A stretch of DNA of 62,858 nt from the NCBI GenBank assembly GCA_002395225.1, contig DGWH01000134.1:34973-97830 (forward strand), given 5' to 3'. Shown here piece by piece: positions 9,089 through 17,648 of the stretch. The translations under genes were made by a program, and so were the position numbers. The stretch comes from Christensenella sp. UBA4263. GTDB taxonomy: Bacteria; Bacillota; Clostridia; Christensenellales; Aristaeellaceae. Under the pieces are notes generated by a model. It was given only the letters and a program-made list of their open reading frames with translations. It was not told where the DNA came from and made no database searches. Every line of letters starts with the position of its first letter. Positions within the stretch are counted from its first letter, which is position 1.

Positions 9089-10172
9089 AATGATCATCAC
9101 GAAGAACGGTTTTTTCAGCCGCCAGGCGCCGGTGATCCTCGGCCATGGCCGCATAATGCTTGCGCGTCGTATTGACATCCGAGTGGCCGAGAACATCCGC
9201 CACCAGATAGATGTCACCGGTTTCACGGTACAGATTTGTTCCGAAGGTACTGCGGAGTTTATGCGGGCTGATCTTCTTTTTCAGGGGTGCGGCAATGGCG
9301 GAATACTTTTTGACCATGTTTTCCACCGCACGCTGAGAGATGCGCCGCCGCTGAATCGACAGAAAGAACGCATTTTCATGCCCGGGCAGCGTTTCAATTT
9401 CCTTGCGCTCCTGATAATACGTCTTCAGCGCGTCCGCCACTTCATCGGAAAAGTACAAGATGACTTCTTTTCCGCCTTTGCGGGTCACGACAAAGGCGTT
9501 CTGTTCAAAATCAAAATCATCGATATTCAGGCCGACGCATTCACTGATACGGATGCCCGTGCCGAGAAACAGAGAAAGCAGCGCCACATCCCGTTTCGAG
9601 GTGACCCGATGGTATTTCTGATAGGTTTTCGGAAGATCCTGACCGGTTTCGGCCACATCCAGAATACGGGCAACCTCATCAATATCCAGACGGATGATGG
9701 CCCGTTCATGGAGTTTGGGCAGCGGCACCAGCGAGGCTACGTTGCTGTCAATCAGGCCCTCTGAAAACAGGTATTTGAAAAATCCCCGAAGCGAGGCGTA
9801 TTTCCGCTTGATTCCGTATTCATGATTGACGTATTCACGGCTGACCGCGCTTTCCGCGCTGGCTTCATCCACTTCGTTTTTGACGTAATAGGATAAATAC
9901 CGGGCGTACTTTTCAATATCCTGTTTGGTAATCCGATTCAGATCTTCCGCGGTGAACAAACGGATTTCCTTTCCGTTGAACTTCGACAGTTCGGATGAAA
10001 GATATTCAAAGAACAGTTTGAGATCATAGGCATAACTCAAACGTGTCAGCGAACTGGTAATCTGTTCAATGGAGAGGAAATAATCGCTGCACACATCCGG
10101 GAGCTCCTTGAGAAGCTGATGGAGACGCCGGGTGCGTTCCAGCTGGGTGTCTGTATGGTAACTGTTTGGCAA
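9087..10172 (-). CDS. Xer-like tyrosine recombinase
   Basis: Site-specific tyrosine recombinase of 361 residues. An N-terminal core-binding (SAM-like) domain spans about residues 40-145 and the catalytic domain about 160-355. Catalytic residues are visible: R208 (GTGIRISE), K232, H304-x-x-R307 (PHKLRSTFGT), H330 (LGHSDVNTT) and Y340. It is longer than XerC or XerD (about 300 aa), with extra residues around 95-120 and 175-195. It lies next to rnhA with no integrase-style attachment site, tRNA or phage genes nearby, so a housekeeping role such as chromosome dimer resolution is more likely than mobility. Confidence 0.85.
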   Translation of the reverse strand: MPNSYHTDTQLERTRRLHQLLKELPDVCSDYFLSIEQITSSLTRLSYAYDLKLFFEYLSSELSKFNGKEIRLFTAEDLNRITKQDIEKYARYLSYYVKNEVDEASAESAVSREYVNHEYGIKRKYASLRGFFKYLFSEGLIDSNVASLVPLPKLHERAIIRLDIDEVARILDVAETGQDLPKTYQKYHRVTSKRDVALLSLFLGTGIRISECVGLNIDDFDFEQNAFVVTRKGGKEVILYFSDEVADALKTYYQERKEIETLPGHENAFFLSIQRRRISQRAVENMVKKYSAIAAPLKKKISPHKLRSTFGTNLYRETGDIYLVADVLGHSDVNTTRKHYAAMAEDHRRLAAEKTVLRDDH

Positions 10173-10190
10173 ATCCGATTCCTCCCATAC

Positions 10191-10229
10191 GGAAGACTTC
10201 GTAAAACCTGAGTTTTGCGAAGTCTTCCA
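10191..10229. repeat. 17-bp-arm inverted repeat between rnhA and the recombinase
   Basis: Arms GGAAGACTTCGTAAAAC and GTTTTGCGAAGTCTTCC pair over 17 positions, with a single T-G type mismatch around the loop CTGA. There is no T run on either side, so it is not a standard terminator. It lies in the 69-base gap before the recombinase start on the leftward transcript. Confidence 0.8.
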
Positions 10230-10241
10230 GAATACTCTCTG

Positions 10242-10691
10242 TCAGTCTTCCGGCCTGCCCCGCCGCTTGACCTGACCGGTAGCCAGCTCATCACAGCGGT
10301 TGTTCCAGCGGTTGTTGGCGTGTCCTTTGACCTTGATGAATGTGACCTGATGACGGCTCATCTCATCCAGCAGCGTCAGCCACAGATCCTTATTTTCCAC
10401 CGGCGTTTTCTGCGAGGTTTTCCATCCGTTGCGCTGCCAGTTGTTAATCCATCGCTGGTTGATGGCGTTGCACAGATACGCCGAGTCCGAATGGATCTTC
10501 ACGATGCAGGATTCCTTGAGACACTGCAGCGCTTTAATGGCGGCCAGCATTTCCATACGGTTATTGGTGGTTTCAGGATCATAGCCGGAATATTCCCGGA
10601 TATGTTCACCGTACATCAGAACACAGGCCCAGCCGCCGGGTCCGGGATTTCCGGAACAGGCACCGTCCGTGTAGACTGTAATATCTTTCAT
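10242..10691 (-). CDS. rnhA: Ribonuclease HI
   Basis: Cleaves the RNA strand of RNA-DNA hybrids (replication primers, R-loops). At 149 residues it has the family length, and the active-site set is complete: D9 (YTDGACSGNPGPGG), E47 (NNRMEMLA), D69 (IHSDSAYL), H124 (KVKGHANN) and D134. It is leftward, upstream of the recombinase gene and likely co-transcribed with it. Confidence 0.95.
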   Translation of the reverse strand: MKDITVYTDGACSGNPGPGGWACVLMYGEHIREYSGYDPETTNNRMEMLAAIKALQCLKESCIVKIHSDSAYLCNAINQRWINNWQRNGWKTSQKTPVENKDLWLTLLDEMSRHQVTFIKVKGHANNRWNNRCDELATGQVKRRGRPED

Positions 10692-10784
10692 ATCAACGAT
10701 TTCCTTTTTCTGTTATTGCATAGCCAGAGCCGGAAGGCCGGTGGCTGCCTCGGAACTGGCTGAAAGCTGCTTTGAACCCGGGAA

Positions 10785-10887
10785 GTGCTCGATGGAGCAG
10801 CCGGTACTCGAGCGAAACTGCGAATGTCTGATCATCTGAAAGCAGAGCCATAGTCCGATGGAGTATCCGGTGATCGATCGAAACGCC
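10785..10887. repeat. Imperfect direct repeat, 66-bp spacing
   Basis: Two copies of a unit of about 37 bases, near 10785-10822 and 10851-10887, sharing CGATGGAG, CCGGT, CGA and CGAAAC in order. They fill most of the 246-base interval between rnhA and proC, which shows no gene. The origin is unknown. Confidence 0.65.
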
Positions 10888-10908
10888 GCCCTTTTCCTGT
10901 CAGAATCC

Positions 10909-10944
10909 CCTCTGATTTTGTTAAAAAATTAACAAAATCAGAGG
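10909..10944. terminator. Inverted repeat at the 3' end of proC
   Basis: Arms CCTCTGATTTTGTTAA and TTAACAAAATCAGAGG are perfect over 16 bases around an A4 loop. The right arm includes the proC stop codon. It is probably a terminator of the leftward proC transcript, although a clean T tract outside the stem is lacking. Confidence 0.6.
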
Positions 10945-11729
10945 CGCTTCCCTTTCTCGATGGCCCGAATCAAGGCCTCCATGACGGCTGCATGGAATCC
11001 CTGTTCGTGAAGCGCGCGGATTCCTTCAATGGTCGTCCCTCCCGGTGAACACACACGGTCTTTCAGAGCCCCCGGATGCGCCCCTGTCTTCAGGGCCATC
11101 TGCGCACTTCCGGAAAGCATTTCCGCGGTCAGCGAAAGCGCCAGAGGCTTGGGAATGCCGGAAAGAACGGCCGCATCACAAAGCGCTTCGATAAACTCAA
11201 AGACAAAGGCAGGACTGCAGCCGGTCAGAGCGCCGCAGACAGAATAATAGCGGTCTTCGACAAGGGCTGTCGTCCCCACTGAATTGAAAATCTGCCGGAC
11301 CATGTCCATCTGTTCAGGCGTGTAACGCCCTTTTTCGTTCAGAATGGTACAGCCTGCCCCGACCGATGCCGGAACATTCGGCATGACACAGACGCAGGAA
11401 ACGTTCTCGGGCACGACCGACAGAAGGCGCTCCGGCGGCCAGCCGGCTGCAATGGAAATCAGCAGATGATGATCCGTCAGGGCTCCGCGGATCTCCTCCA
11501 GAACGGATTCAAGGATGTTGGGCTTGACAGCCAGAAGAAGAATATCCGCTGCCTTTGCCACGTCGATATTGGAACGAAAGACATGAACGCCCTGGCTGGC
11601 ATAGCTTTTTGCATTCTCAGGATGTTTCCGCGATACATAAACATCATCAGGTGTCACCAGATTCTTTTGAAGGATGCCGTTGAGAATGGCTGAGCCCATG
11701 TTCCCAAGGCCGATAAAACCGATTTTCAT
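10938..11729 (-). CDS. proC: Pyrroline-5-carboxylate reductase
   Basis: NAD(P)H-dependent last step of proline synthesis. The 263 residues begin with the Rossmann motif KIGFIGLGNMGSAIL. The C-terminal helical dimerisation domain carries GGTTIEGIRALHEQGF, the usual ProC signature. The ATG start follows GGAGGT on the minus strand. It stands alone, with intergenic inverted repeats on both sides; a minus-strand TATAAT lies about 40 bases upstream (11766-11771). Confidence 0.95.
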   Translation of the reverse strand: MKIGFIGLGNMGSAILNGILQKNLVTPDDVYVSRKHPENAKSYASQGVHVFRSNIDVAKAADILLLAVKPNILESVLEEIRGALTDHHLLISIAAGWPPERLLSVVPENVSCVCVMPNVPASVGAGCTILNEKGRYTPEQMDMVRQIFNSVGTTALVEDRYYSVCGALTGCSPAFVFEFIEALCDAAVLSGIPKPLALSLTAEMLSGSAQMALKTGAHPGALKDRVCSPGGTTIEGIRALHEQGFHAAVMEALIRAIEKGKRL

Positions 11730-11808
11730 GAAAGACCTCCGTTTTCTTTCCGGTTAGGGATAAAAATTATAGCAGCTATTGTACCTGATAATGCCGCAAA
11801 GTAAAACA

Positions 11809-11863
11809 GACCGGCGGTTTAAAAGCGAAAGCGACCGGAAGTTTTCCTGATAAACCGCCGGTC
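11809..11863 (-). terminator. Hairpin downstream of the sugar-isomerase gene
   Basis: Perfect 13-base arms GACCGGCGGTTTA and TAAACCGCCGGTC with a 29-base loop. On the minus strand the stem is followed by TGTTTTACTTT, a weak T-rich tail. It probably ends the priA/oxidoreductase/isomerase transcript. Confidence 0.65.
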
Positions 11864-11898
11864 CAATTCCTGACTCTGACCGTGATGCAGAAATTGGC

Positions 11899-12696
11899 CT
11901 ATTCCTGTGCATGAATCAGGGCTTTCAGGATAGCCGCATCCTGCCGGAACTGGGCAGGCAGATCATCCCGGACAAATTCCAGAAGGAGCGCGTGCGGCTG
12001 TGTCAATGGTCCGGCGGCGTCCAGATAATACTGCCACTCTGCCGCGTTCAGGGTAGATCGGGTGTTTCCCGGCCAGGAATAGACATGGCAGTTAATGAAG
12101 CGCTTTATCCGGTGCAATTCATGCAGTCCCAAGGCCCGCTCGGAGGGTGAAAGCGCGGCGGTTGGCTGCCAGAGGCAGAAAATGTTCGGGTGGTCAATTT
12201 CCGAAAGCAGCCGAAAAGCAGACGCGTTCGTATCGGTCAGCGTGTCTTTATGCCATTCAAAGGCCAGACGAATCCCCTCTCGTCCGGCCATCTCGGCAAG
12301 TGCCTGTGCCTCCCGACACAGGCGCAGAAAATCTGTGTCGCTGACGTTCCCGGAGCCCTCAGTACCTGCCCAGATTCGAACCACCGGTGCCTCAAGCGCA
12401 GCCGCGTTTCGGAGCGTGCAGCAAAAGGCCTTTTCGGGATCTGCCTGGGTGCCAAGGCGATAATAGGAACCATAGGCGGCAATGGAGATCCCGGCACGGC
12501 GGGACCGGTTTCGCAGGTCCCTTGCGGCGGCGGGATCGTTTTCCATGAGGTGAACGTTCTCGCTCCATTCGATGGTCTCAAGGCCGGTTTCAGCCATCAG
12601 TTCAAGAACTTCATCTGCGCCCAGGTGCATATCCCGGAAAGTGACGGAGACTGCACCGGGAATCCAGTATCCGGACTGTCCCTGCTCCCCTCTCAT
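11899..12696 (-). CDS. Sugar phosphate isomerase/epimerase (xylose isomerase-like TIM barrel)
   Basis: A 265-residue protein of the AP-endonuclease-2/xylose-isomerase-like TIM-barrel group. Visible family stretches are ETIEWSENVH near the N-terminus, IRLAFEWHKD (metal-ligand Glu/His strand) and NIFCLWQPTA. The start is ATG 12696 with GGTGAGG upstream on the minus strand. It begins 5 bases after the stop of a Gfo/Idh/MocA oxidoreductase, a frequent pairing in catabolism of inositol or other sugars, but the substrate cannot be assigned. Confidence 0.82.
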   Translation of the reverse strand: MRGEQGQSGYWIPGAVSVTFRDMHLGADEVLELMAETGLETIEWSENVHLMENDPAAARDLRNRSRRAGISIAAYGSYYRLGTQADPEKAFCCTLRNAAALEAPVVRIWAGTEGSGNVSDTDFLRLCREAQALAEMAGREGIRLAFEWHKDTLTDTNASAFRLLSEIDHPNIFCLWQPTAALSPSERALGLHELHRIKRFINCHVYSWPGNTRSTLNAAEWQYYLDAAGPLTQPHALLLEFVRDDLPAQFRQDAAILKALIHAQE

Positions 12697-12700
12697 ACTT

Positions 12701-13858
12701 TCACCTCACCAGAGAGAGCCCGATTTCCATGGGAAGCGCATTTTTGGCATAGGCTTCTCTCAAAACGGACTCCAGATTCTTCGGACAGCAGAAACGATCG
12801 CCCTTCTCCTCAAGAATGTTGATTCGGTCCGCGGGAATATCCTGAACAGGCAGATTCTGTGCAAGAAGAACGGCGTGTAAATGCGGCAGTCCGGTATGCG
12901 GCAGTGAGAGCGGAAGGTCACGCTGGCCTCTCATACAGGCCAGCATGTCGTGCAGCTTCTGGAAACGGGGACTGCTGTCCGGACCGAAATCAAGCGGCTC
13001 CCGCCCGTCCCGGTAAACAAACCGATAGCTCAGTCCTTCCTCCCAGATGAGCGTGCCCGCCTCGAATTCCATCTCGGCGAACCGGCCCAGGTATTCCTCC
13101 CGCATGGCGTGGCAGGTCAGATAAAGGAGCGGAACATTTTCCCGGGTAAAACAGCGAAGCGCCGCAATGTCATAATTCTCCAGGGTCGGGTTTGCCCGGT
13201 ACAGTTCCCCTTCCACCCGGACAATATCCTCGGCCTCTGTCATGGTGTTCCCCAGCAGGTAGGTCATCATCTGAAAGGTGTGCGCACAGCCGTTCATGAA
13301 GGGACTGTCCATCACGGGTTTTCCATGGACAAAAAGATGGCCGGACCAGTTGTTCCGGCTGTAATAGTTCCGGCCCCGCCGCATCCCATGGAGGCATTTG
13401 CCGCCGCGCACCGGCCCGAATGCGCCGGAAAGAATCAGCTGCTTGATTTTCTGCACCGTCCGGTCATAATTGAGCTGCCAGCCCACAGACAGAATCAGCT
13501 TCTTCTGAGCGGCCGCCTGTTCCAGCTGCCGGGTTTCTGCCGGGTCTGCACACAGCGGCTTTTCACAGAGAACATTGGATCCGTGGTCAAGCGCACACAG
13601 GATCATCTCGGTATGCAGATGAATGGGCGAACAGATAATGACCAGATCGGCCGCATTCCGGGCATAGAACGCCTCCATTGTGGGAAATACCGGGATTTGG
13701 AGCTGGGAAATGACCGGGTATTTTTCCTCAAGGTGCGGGACAACATCGACGATGCCGACCAGTGTCGCATCATAGCTGCCGGAGGTCAGTTCGGTGAGAT
13801 ACCGCTGACCGAAGATCCCGACAGAGACAAGAAGAACGCGAAATTTGTCCTTTGGCAT
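12701..13858 (-). CDS. Gfo/Idh/MocA family oxidoreductase
   Basis: NAD(P)-dependent sugar or polyol dehydrogenase of 385 residues. The Rossmann domain opens with FRVLLVSVGIFGQRYL, the family lysine motif appears as VLCEKPLCAD, and the C-terminal sheet domain follows. It is leftward and sits 20 bases after priA and 5 bases before a TIM-barrel isomerase, so the two sugar genes probably act on the same substrate. Their position behind priA looks like transcriptional convenience rather than function. Confidence 0.85.
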   Translation of the reverse strand: MPKDKFRVLLVSVGIFGQRYLTELTSGSYDATLVGIVDVVPHLEEKYPVISQLQIPVFPTMEAFYARNAADLVIICSPIHLHTEMILCALDHGSNVLCEKPLCADPAETRQLEQAAAQKKLILSVGWQLNYDRTVQKIKQLILSGAFGPVRGGKCLHGMRRGRNYYSRNNWSGHLFVHGKPVMDSPFMNGCAHTFQMMTYLLGNTMTEAEDIVRVEGELYRANPTLENYDIAALRCFTRENVPLLYLTCHAMREEYLGRFAEMEFEAGTLIWEEGLSYRFVYRDGREPLDFGPDSSPRFQKLHDMLACMRGQRDLPLSLPHTGLPHLHAVLLAQNLPVQDIPADRINILEEKGDRFCCPKNLESVLREAYAKNALPMEIGLSLVR

Positions 13859-13878
13859 GAGAGAAACCTCCTGGGATA

Positions 13879-16122
13879 TTACATCAGCCCGGATGGATTG
13901 ATCTGACAGACCGAGGCAACGCCCTCGGTGGGAATGCCGGCAATTTCACTCATTTTGCCGACCGCTTCCTCGCAGACCGGCTGGTCGATGATGCTCATCA
14001 GGATCTCCCAGCGGTATTTATCCTGTATCCGGTAGATGGGACACGGCATGACGCGAAGATACACGATGTATTTCTGCAGATAGGCCCGCCGCTCAAAGAA
14101 GGTCTGAATGAGATCAAACCCGGACTGCGCGGTTACGTGGACTTTATTCTCATCCAGTGATTCATAGACGTTGCGCACGATGAGGGTAAACGGCGGATAT
14201 TTGGTCTGACGGCGCCTGGCCATCTCCGCTTCAAAGAAAGCCCGGTAATCCTGACGGCTGGCCGTCTGAATGGCATAATGGTCAGGGGCATAGGTCTGCA
14301 GAAAAACCTCCCCTTTGTCCTCTGCACGCCCTGCCCTGCCGGCCACCTGTGTCAGCAGCTGGAATGTCCGTTCCGCCGCCCGGTAATCCGGAAGATTCAG
14401 CATGGCATCTGCAGCCACAATGCCCACCATGGTGACATCCGGGAAATCCAGGCCTTTTGCAATCATCTGCGTGCCGATGAGCACCTGGGCCTCGTGCCGC
14501 CTGAAACGTTCAAGGAGAATTGCGTGCGCATCTTTCTGCTGCGTCGTGTCATTGTCCATCCGCAGCGTCGAAACGGACGGGAAGAGTTTGTGAACCTCCT
14601 CTTCCACCCGCTGCGTACCGATTCCGAAGTATTTGATATGGGTGCTGCCGCATTTTGGACAGACCTCAGGAACGGCCTGTTCCTGGCCGCAGTAATGACA
14701 GCGCAGTGTATTTCCGACGCTGTGATAGGTCATGCTGACATCACAGTGCTCACAGTGAACCACATAACCGCAGCTGCGGCAGGAGACAAAGGTGGCAAAG
14801 CCGCGCCGGTTGACAAACAAAATGGCCTGCTTGCCCTTTTCTATGCAGTGCGTCAGTCCGGTCAGAAGCTGACCGGAGAAAACGGTCTTGTTCCCCATGC
14901 TCAGTTCCCGCCGCATGTCGATGATGTGGACATCCGGAAGGGGACGGCCGTGGACACGCTGCGGCATTTCCAGCAGACCGTAATCCCCCCGCCCGGCCAT
15001 GGCAAAGGAACGCATGCTCGGGGTTGCACTGGCCAGAAGGAGAACGGCATGGCTGAGAAGACAGCGCTGCCGTCCGATCACCCGTGCATCATACTGGGGC
15101 GTATGGTCTGAACTGTAACTCTGTTCATGTTCCTCATCGATGATAATCAGACCGATATTGGAAAGCGGCGCGAAAATGGCGGAACGTGCGCCGATCACCA
15201 CATGAACCTCTCCCCGCCGGATCCTCCGCCATTCATCAAAGCGTTCACCGGAGGAAAGGCGGGAGTGAAGGACGGCCGCATCCTCTCCGAAGCGGGAGCG
15301 AAACCAGGAAACCATCTGAGGCGTGAGGGCGATTTCCGGCACGAGAACGATGGCCGTCTTTCCCAGGCTGGCGGTATGACGGACGGCACGGATAAATACT
15401 TCGGTCTTTCCGGAACCGGTGACGCCGTACAGCAGGAACTGCCCTTCCCCTTTCTCAATGGCCGGCAGAATCTTACGCAGCACGGAATTCTGCTGGTCCG
15501 TCAGCACCGGATCCTTGTCGGAATGCGCCAGAAGGACGGAATAGGGCTTGCGCTGGATTTCCTGCTCATACACCTCAACCATATGGTCCTGCTCAAGGCT
15601 GCGGATGGCATCCCTGCCGCTGCCAACCTGCTGACACAGAACGGAGACGAGCATTTCCTGCCCTTCCGCCTGCCGGAGCGCTTTGAGAATGGCAAGGCGG
15701 CGCGGTGCCCGCTTCTGCTTTTCAAGTGCCGCGGCAAAGGCGTCGTCGTCGGTGAGCAGCAGCCGGATGGCCTGTTGCTTTTTTTCGCGGATCCGCTGTC
15801 CGCGCATCTGTGCCGGATACATGAGCCGAAGGGCCTGACTCAGCGTGCAGAAGCTGTGGGCCTTAATGTATTGGGCGACGCGGATCAGTTCAGGCAGAAC
15901 GGCGGGATATTCCTCCAGCACCTCATGAACCTCTTTGATTCGGCTTTCCGGAAGATCACAGGTTTCGGTCAGTTCAATCACAAGTCCCTCGACATTTTTC
16001 CTGTTTCCAAAAGGAACATGAATCCGCATTCCGACCTCCAGCGTCATGCCTTCCGGAATGCGGTAAACAAAAACCCTGTCTACATTTTCATGAACGATAT
16101 CGACAATTACCTGACAGTACAT
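13879..16122 (-). CDS. priA: Primosomal replication-restart helicase PriA
   Basis: 3'-5' DNA helicase that reloads the replisome at stalled forks. It has 747 residues: N-terminal DNA-binding domain, helicase Walker A GVTGSGKT (233-240), Walker B box IIDEEHEQSY, an eight-cysteine zinc region (CRSCGYVVHCEHC, then CHYCGQ and CPKCGS), motif GRAGR and a C-terminal domain. Length and motif order match PriA throughout. A minus-strand promoter lies just upstream. Two sugar-metabolism genes follow closely. Confidence 0.96.
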   Translation of the reverse strand: MYCQVIVDIVHENVDRVFVYRIPEGMTLEVGMRIHVPFGNRKNVEGLVIELTETCDLPESRIKEVHEVLEEYPAVLPELIRVAQYIKAHSFCTLSQALRLMYPAQMRGQRIREKKQQAIRLLLTDDDAFAAALEKQKRAPRRLAILKALRQAEGQEMLVSVLCQQVGSGRDAIRSLEQDHMVEVYEQEIQRKPYSVLLAHSDKDPVLTDQQNSVLRKILPAIEKGEGQFLLYGVTGSGKTEVFIRAVRHTASLGKTAIVLVPEIALTPQMVSWFRSRFGEDAAVLHSRLSSGERFDEWRRIRRGEVHVVIGARSAIFAPLSNIGLIIIDEEHEQSYSSDHTPQYDARVIGRQRCLLSHAVLLLASATPSMRSFAMAGRGDYGLLEMPQRVHGRPLPDVHIIDMRRELSMGNKTVFSGQLLTGLTHCIEKGKQAILFVNRRGFATFVSCRSCGYVVHCEHCDVSMTYHSVGNTLRCHYCGQEQAVPEVCPKCGSTHIKYFGIGTQRVEEEVHKLFPSVSTLRMDNDTTQQKDAHAILLERFRRHEAQVLIGTQMIAKGLDFPDVTMVGIVAADAMLNLPDYRAAERTFQLLTQVAGRAGRAEDKGEVFLQTYAPDHYAIQTASRQDYRAFFEAEMARRRQTKYPPFTLIVRNVYESLDENKVHVTAQSGFDLIQTFFERRAYLQKYIVYLRVMPCPIYRIQDKYRWEILMSIIDQPVCEEAVGKMSEIAGIPTEGVASVCQINPSGLM

Positions 16123-16153
16123 TCCTTTCCTCCCGGCTCATTTGTCAGGTGCT

Positions 16154-16182
16154 ATTATATGCCAAAAAGCCTTTTTTGAAAA
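16154..16182 (-). promoter_or_regulatory. Promoter for priA
   Basis: On the minus strand, TTTTCA (16177-16182), 17-base spacer, TATAAT (16154-16159), about 30 bases upstream of the priA start. The -10 is perfect and the -35 weak. Confidence 0.55.
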
Positions 16183-16201
16183 GTCCGGCGGAATGCAAAA
16201 A

Positions 16202-16223
16202 CACTCCGCCCGTGGGCGGAGTG
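16202..16223 (-). terminator. Terminator after the FMN-binding-like gene
   Basis: CACTCCGCC, loop, GGCGGAGTG, followed on the minus strand by TTTTTGC. It lies 15 bases beyond the stop of the leftward gene. Confidence 0.85.
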
Positions 16224-16238
16224 CTGAACAGAAGTGCT

Positions 16239-16748
16239 TTACTGAGCAGCTTTGGCAGCGGCAAGGATTCCCTGCAGATAGCCGAGGGTATCCTGGAGCG
16301 TTGCGCCGGAAACGGCATCGACCATTTCTTCCTTGGTCTTGCCGTCGATGGCAGTTTCAAGCTCAGCAATGGTCTTGCCGGTTGCAAACGCTTCGATGAC
16401 GTCATAGTTGGCGGCAATTTCCATGGTTGCCTTTGCTTTGTTCTTGAGCATGGAAGAATAAAGGGTATTATTGACGCGCTTGGAAGCGAGAACCTTTCCG
16501 TCGGCATAGAGATCGGCGAAAACCGTCTCGGTGTTCGGAACGCCCTGGGCCTCATCCTTGCTCAATACCTGGAATTCATCGATATAGGCAGCAACGATCT
16601 TGTCGTCCTCTACAGCGGCAGTAATGACGGCAAAACACTTGTTTCCGTGCGCTGCAAAATCAACCTGACCCAGTTTGACCTCAGCCATGACAGAGACAGC
16701 GGCACAGAGCAGAACCAGTGAAAGAACGAGAACAGCAACCTTTTTCAT
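16239..16748 (-). CDS. Secreted FMN-binding-domain-like protein
   Basis: A 169-residue exported protein with a clear signal peptide (KKVAVLVLSLVLLCAAVSVMA). The mature part resembles small FMN-binding-type domains, ending in DAVSGATLQDTLG. The flavinylation consensus of such domains is DxxSGATxT; here the acceptor position is Q, so covalent flavin attachment is unlikely. The start is ATG 16748, with GGGAGG eight bases before it; an ATG at 16763 overlaps that site and was not chosen. It has its own terminator. The function is unknown. Confidence 0.7.
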   Translation of the reverse strand: MKKVAVLVLSLVLLCAAVSVMAEVKLGQVDFAAHGNKCFAVITAAVEDDKIVAAYIDEFQVLSKDEAQGVPNTETVFADLYADGKVLASKRVNNTLYSSMLKNKAKATMEIAANYDVIEAFATGKTIAELETAIDGKTKEEMVDAVSGATLQDTLGYLQGILAAAKAAQ

Positions 16749-16875
16749 GAGAAAACCTCCCATATTTTATTGGTGAAACCATGACCAGTATATAAGGACA
16801 TCACTCATGAATACAGAGAAAAAACTGTTCAGTTCGGAAAATAATAATGTTTTTCTGTCCTGTTTTTGTCGGGTT

Positions 16876-17568
16876 TTACGGCAAAATGTCCTGGAGGACA
16901 TATTGAGGATAGGCACACTTGACGGCATCCATGTCGACCGTCACGGCGGACAGATGCCGGGTCATCAGCTGCTGCGCGAGATCGGTGTCCCCTTTTTCAA
17001 GCGCAGTCAGAATGGCACGATGCTCTCTTACGATATCTGCACCTTTTCCGATGGTCAGGGCAATCTGACGGACGCGGTCAAAATGGATCTGCATTTCGGC
17101 CATCCACTGATGCGTACTGGACATATCCGCGATTTCAAACAGTGCGGCATGAAAGCGATTGTCAAGGCGCATAAAGGCGGCGCCGTTTTCATCACTGTCA
17201 CTGAGCGCCTGTTCCTGTTCATCCAGGATCTGGCGGAGCATCTGGCACGATTCGGTTGTCAGTTGCTGGCAGACTTTTGGCAAAATTGCGGTTTCCAGTG
17301 TCTGGCGGGTAAAACGGGCTTCTTCAATTCGGTGGTAGTCGATGAAAGCAACACGGCATCCGCGCTGAGGCATAATCTCGATGATCTGTGTTCTCGTCAG
17401 ATCGTGGAGTGCCTCTCTGACAGGGGTCCTGGAGATGCCAAGAAACTGGGAAAGTTCATTTTCCGAGATAATCCTTCCTGGTTCCAGGTCCATGGAAAGG
17501 ATGCGTTCCCGGATAATCCGGGCGGCATAGGCTTTCTGGCTTTCTCCGGGTTTTCGTGGATCAGTCAT
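16876..17568 (-). CDS. GntR/FadR-family (FCD) transcriptional regulator
   Basis: A 230-residue regulator. The N-terminal winged helix-turn-helix has SENELSQFLGISRTPVREAL (about residues 37-56), followed by an all-helical FCD ligand domain. FCD regulators often respond to hexuronates and similar acids. It is the third gene after uxuA and uxuB on the same strand, so it is probably their local regulator (UxuR/ExuR-like) and autoregulated through the palindrome upstream of uxuA. A long inverted repeat separates it from uxuB. Confidence 0.88.
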   Translation of the reverse strand: MTDPRKPGESQKAYAARIIRERILSMDLEPGRIISENELSQFLGISRTPVREALHDLTRTQIIEIMPQRGCRVAFIDYHRIEEARFTRQTLETAILPKVCQQLTTESCQMLRQILDEQEQALSDSDENGAAFMRLDNRFHAALFEIADMSSTHQWMAEMQIHFDRVRQIALTIGKGADIVREHRAILTALEKGDTDLAQQLMTRHLSAVTVDMDAVKCAYPQYVLQDILP

Positions 17569-17593
17569 GTTTCCTCCGAGTTTTCCGGTTATG

Positions 17594-17632
17594 GATTTAA
17601 AAGACCTGCCATTCGGACAGGCCTTTTAAATC
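17594..17632. terminator. Intercistronic inverted repeat between uxuB and the GntR gene
   Basis: Arms GATTTAAAAGACCTG and CAGGCCTTTTAAATC pair at 14 of 15 positions around a 9-base loop. T-rich arms on both strands give it the look of a partial terminator or attenuator, which could lower regulator expression relative to uxuAB. Confidence 0.7.
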
Positions 17633-17648
17633 AGGGGTTTTGTGGACT

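Noticed and set aside
9087..10172. Integrase of a mobile element
   Set aside because: No tRNA, attachment-site repeat, excisionase or phage/plasmid genes are nearby; the neighbours are housekeeping genes.
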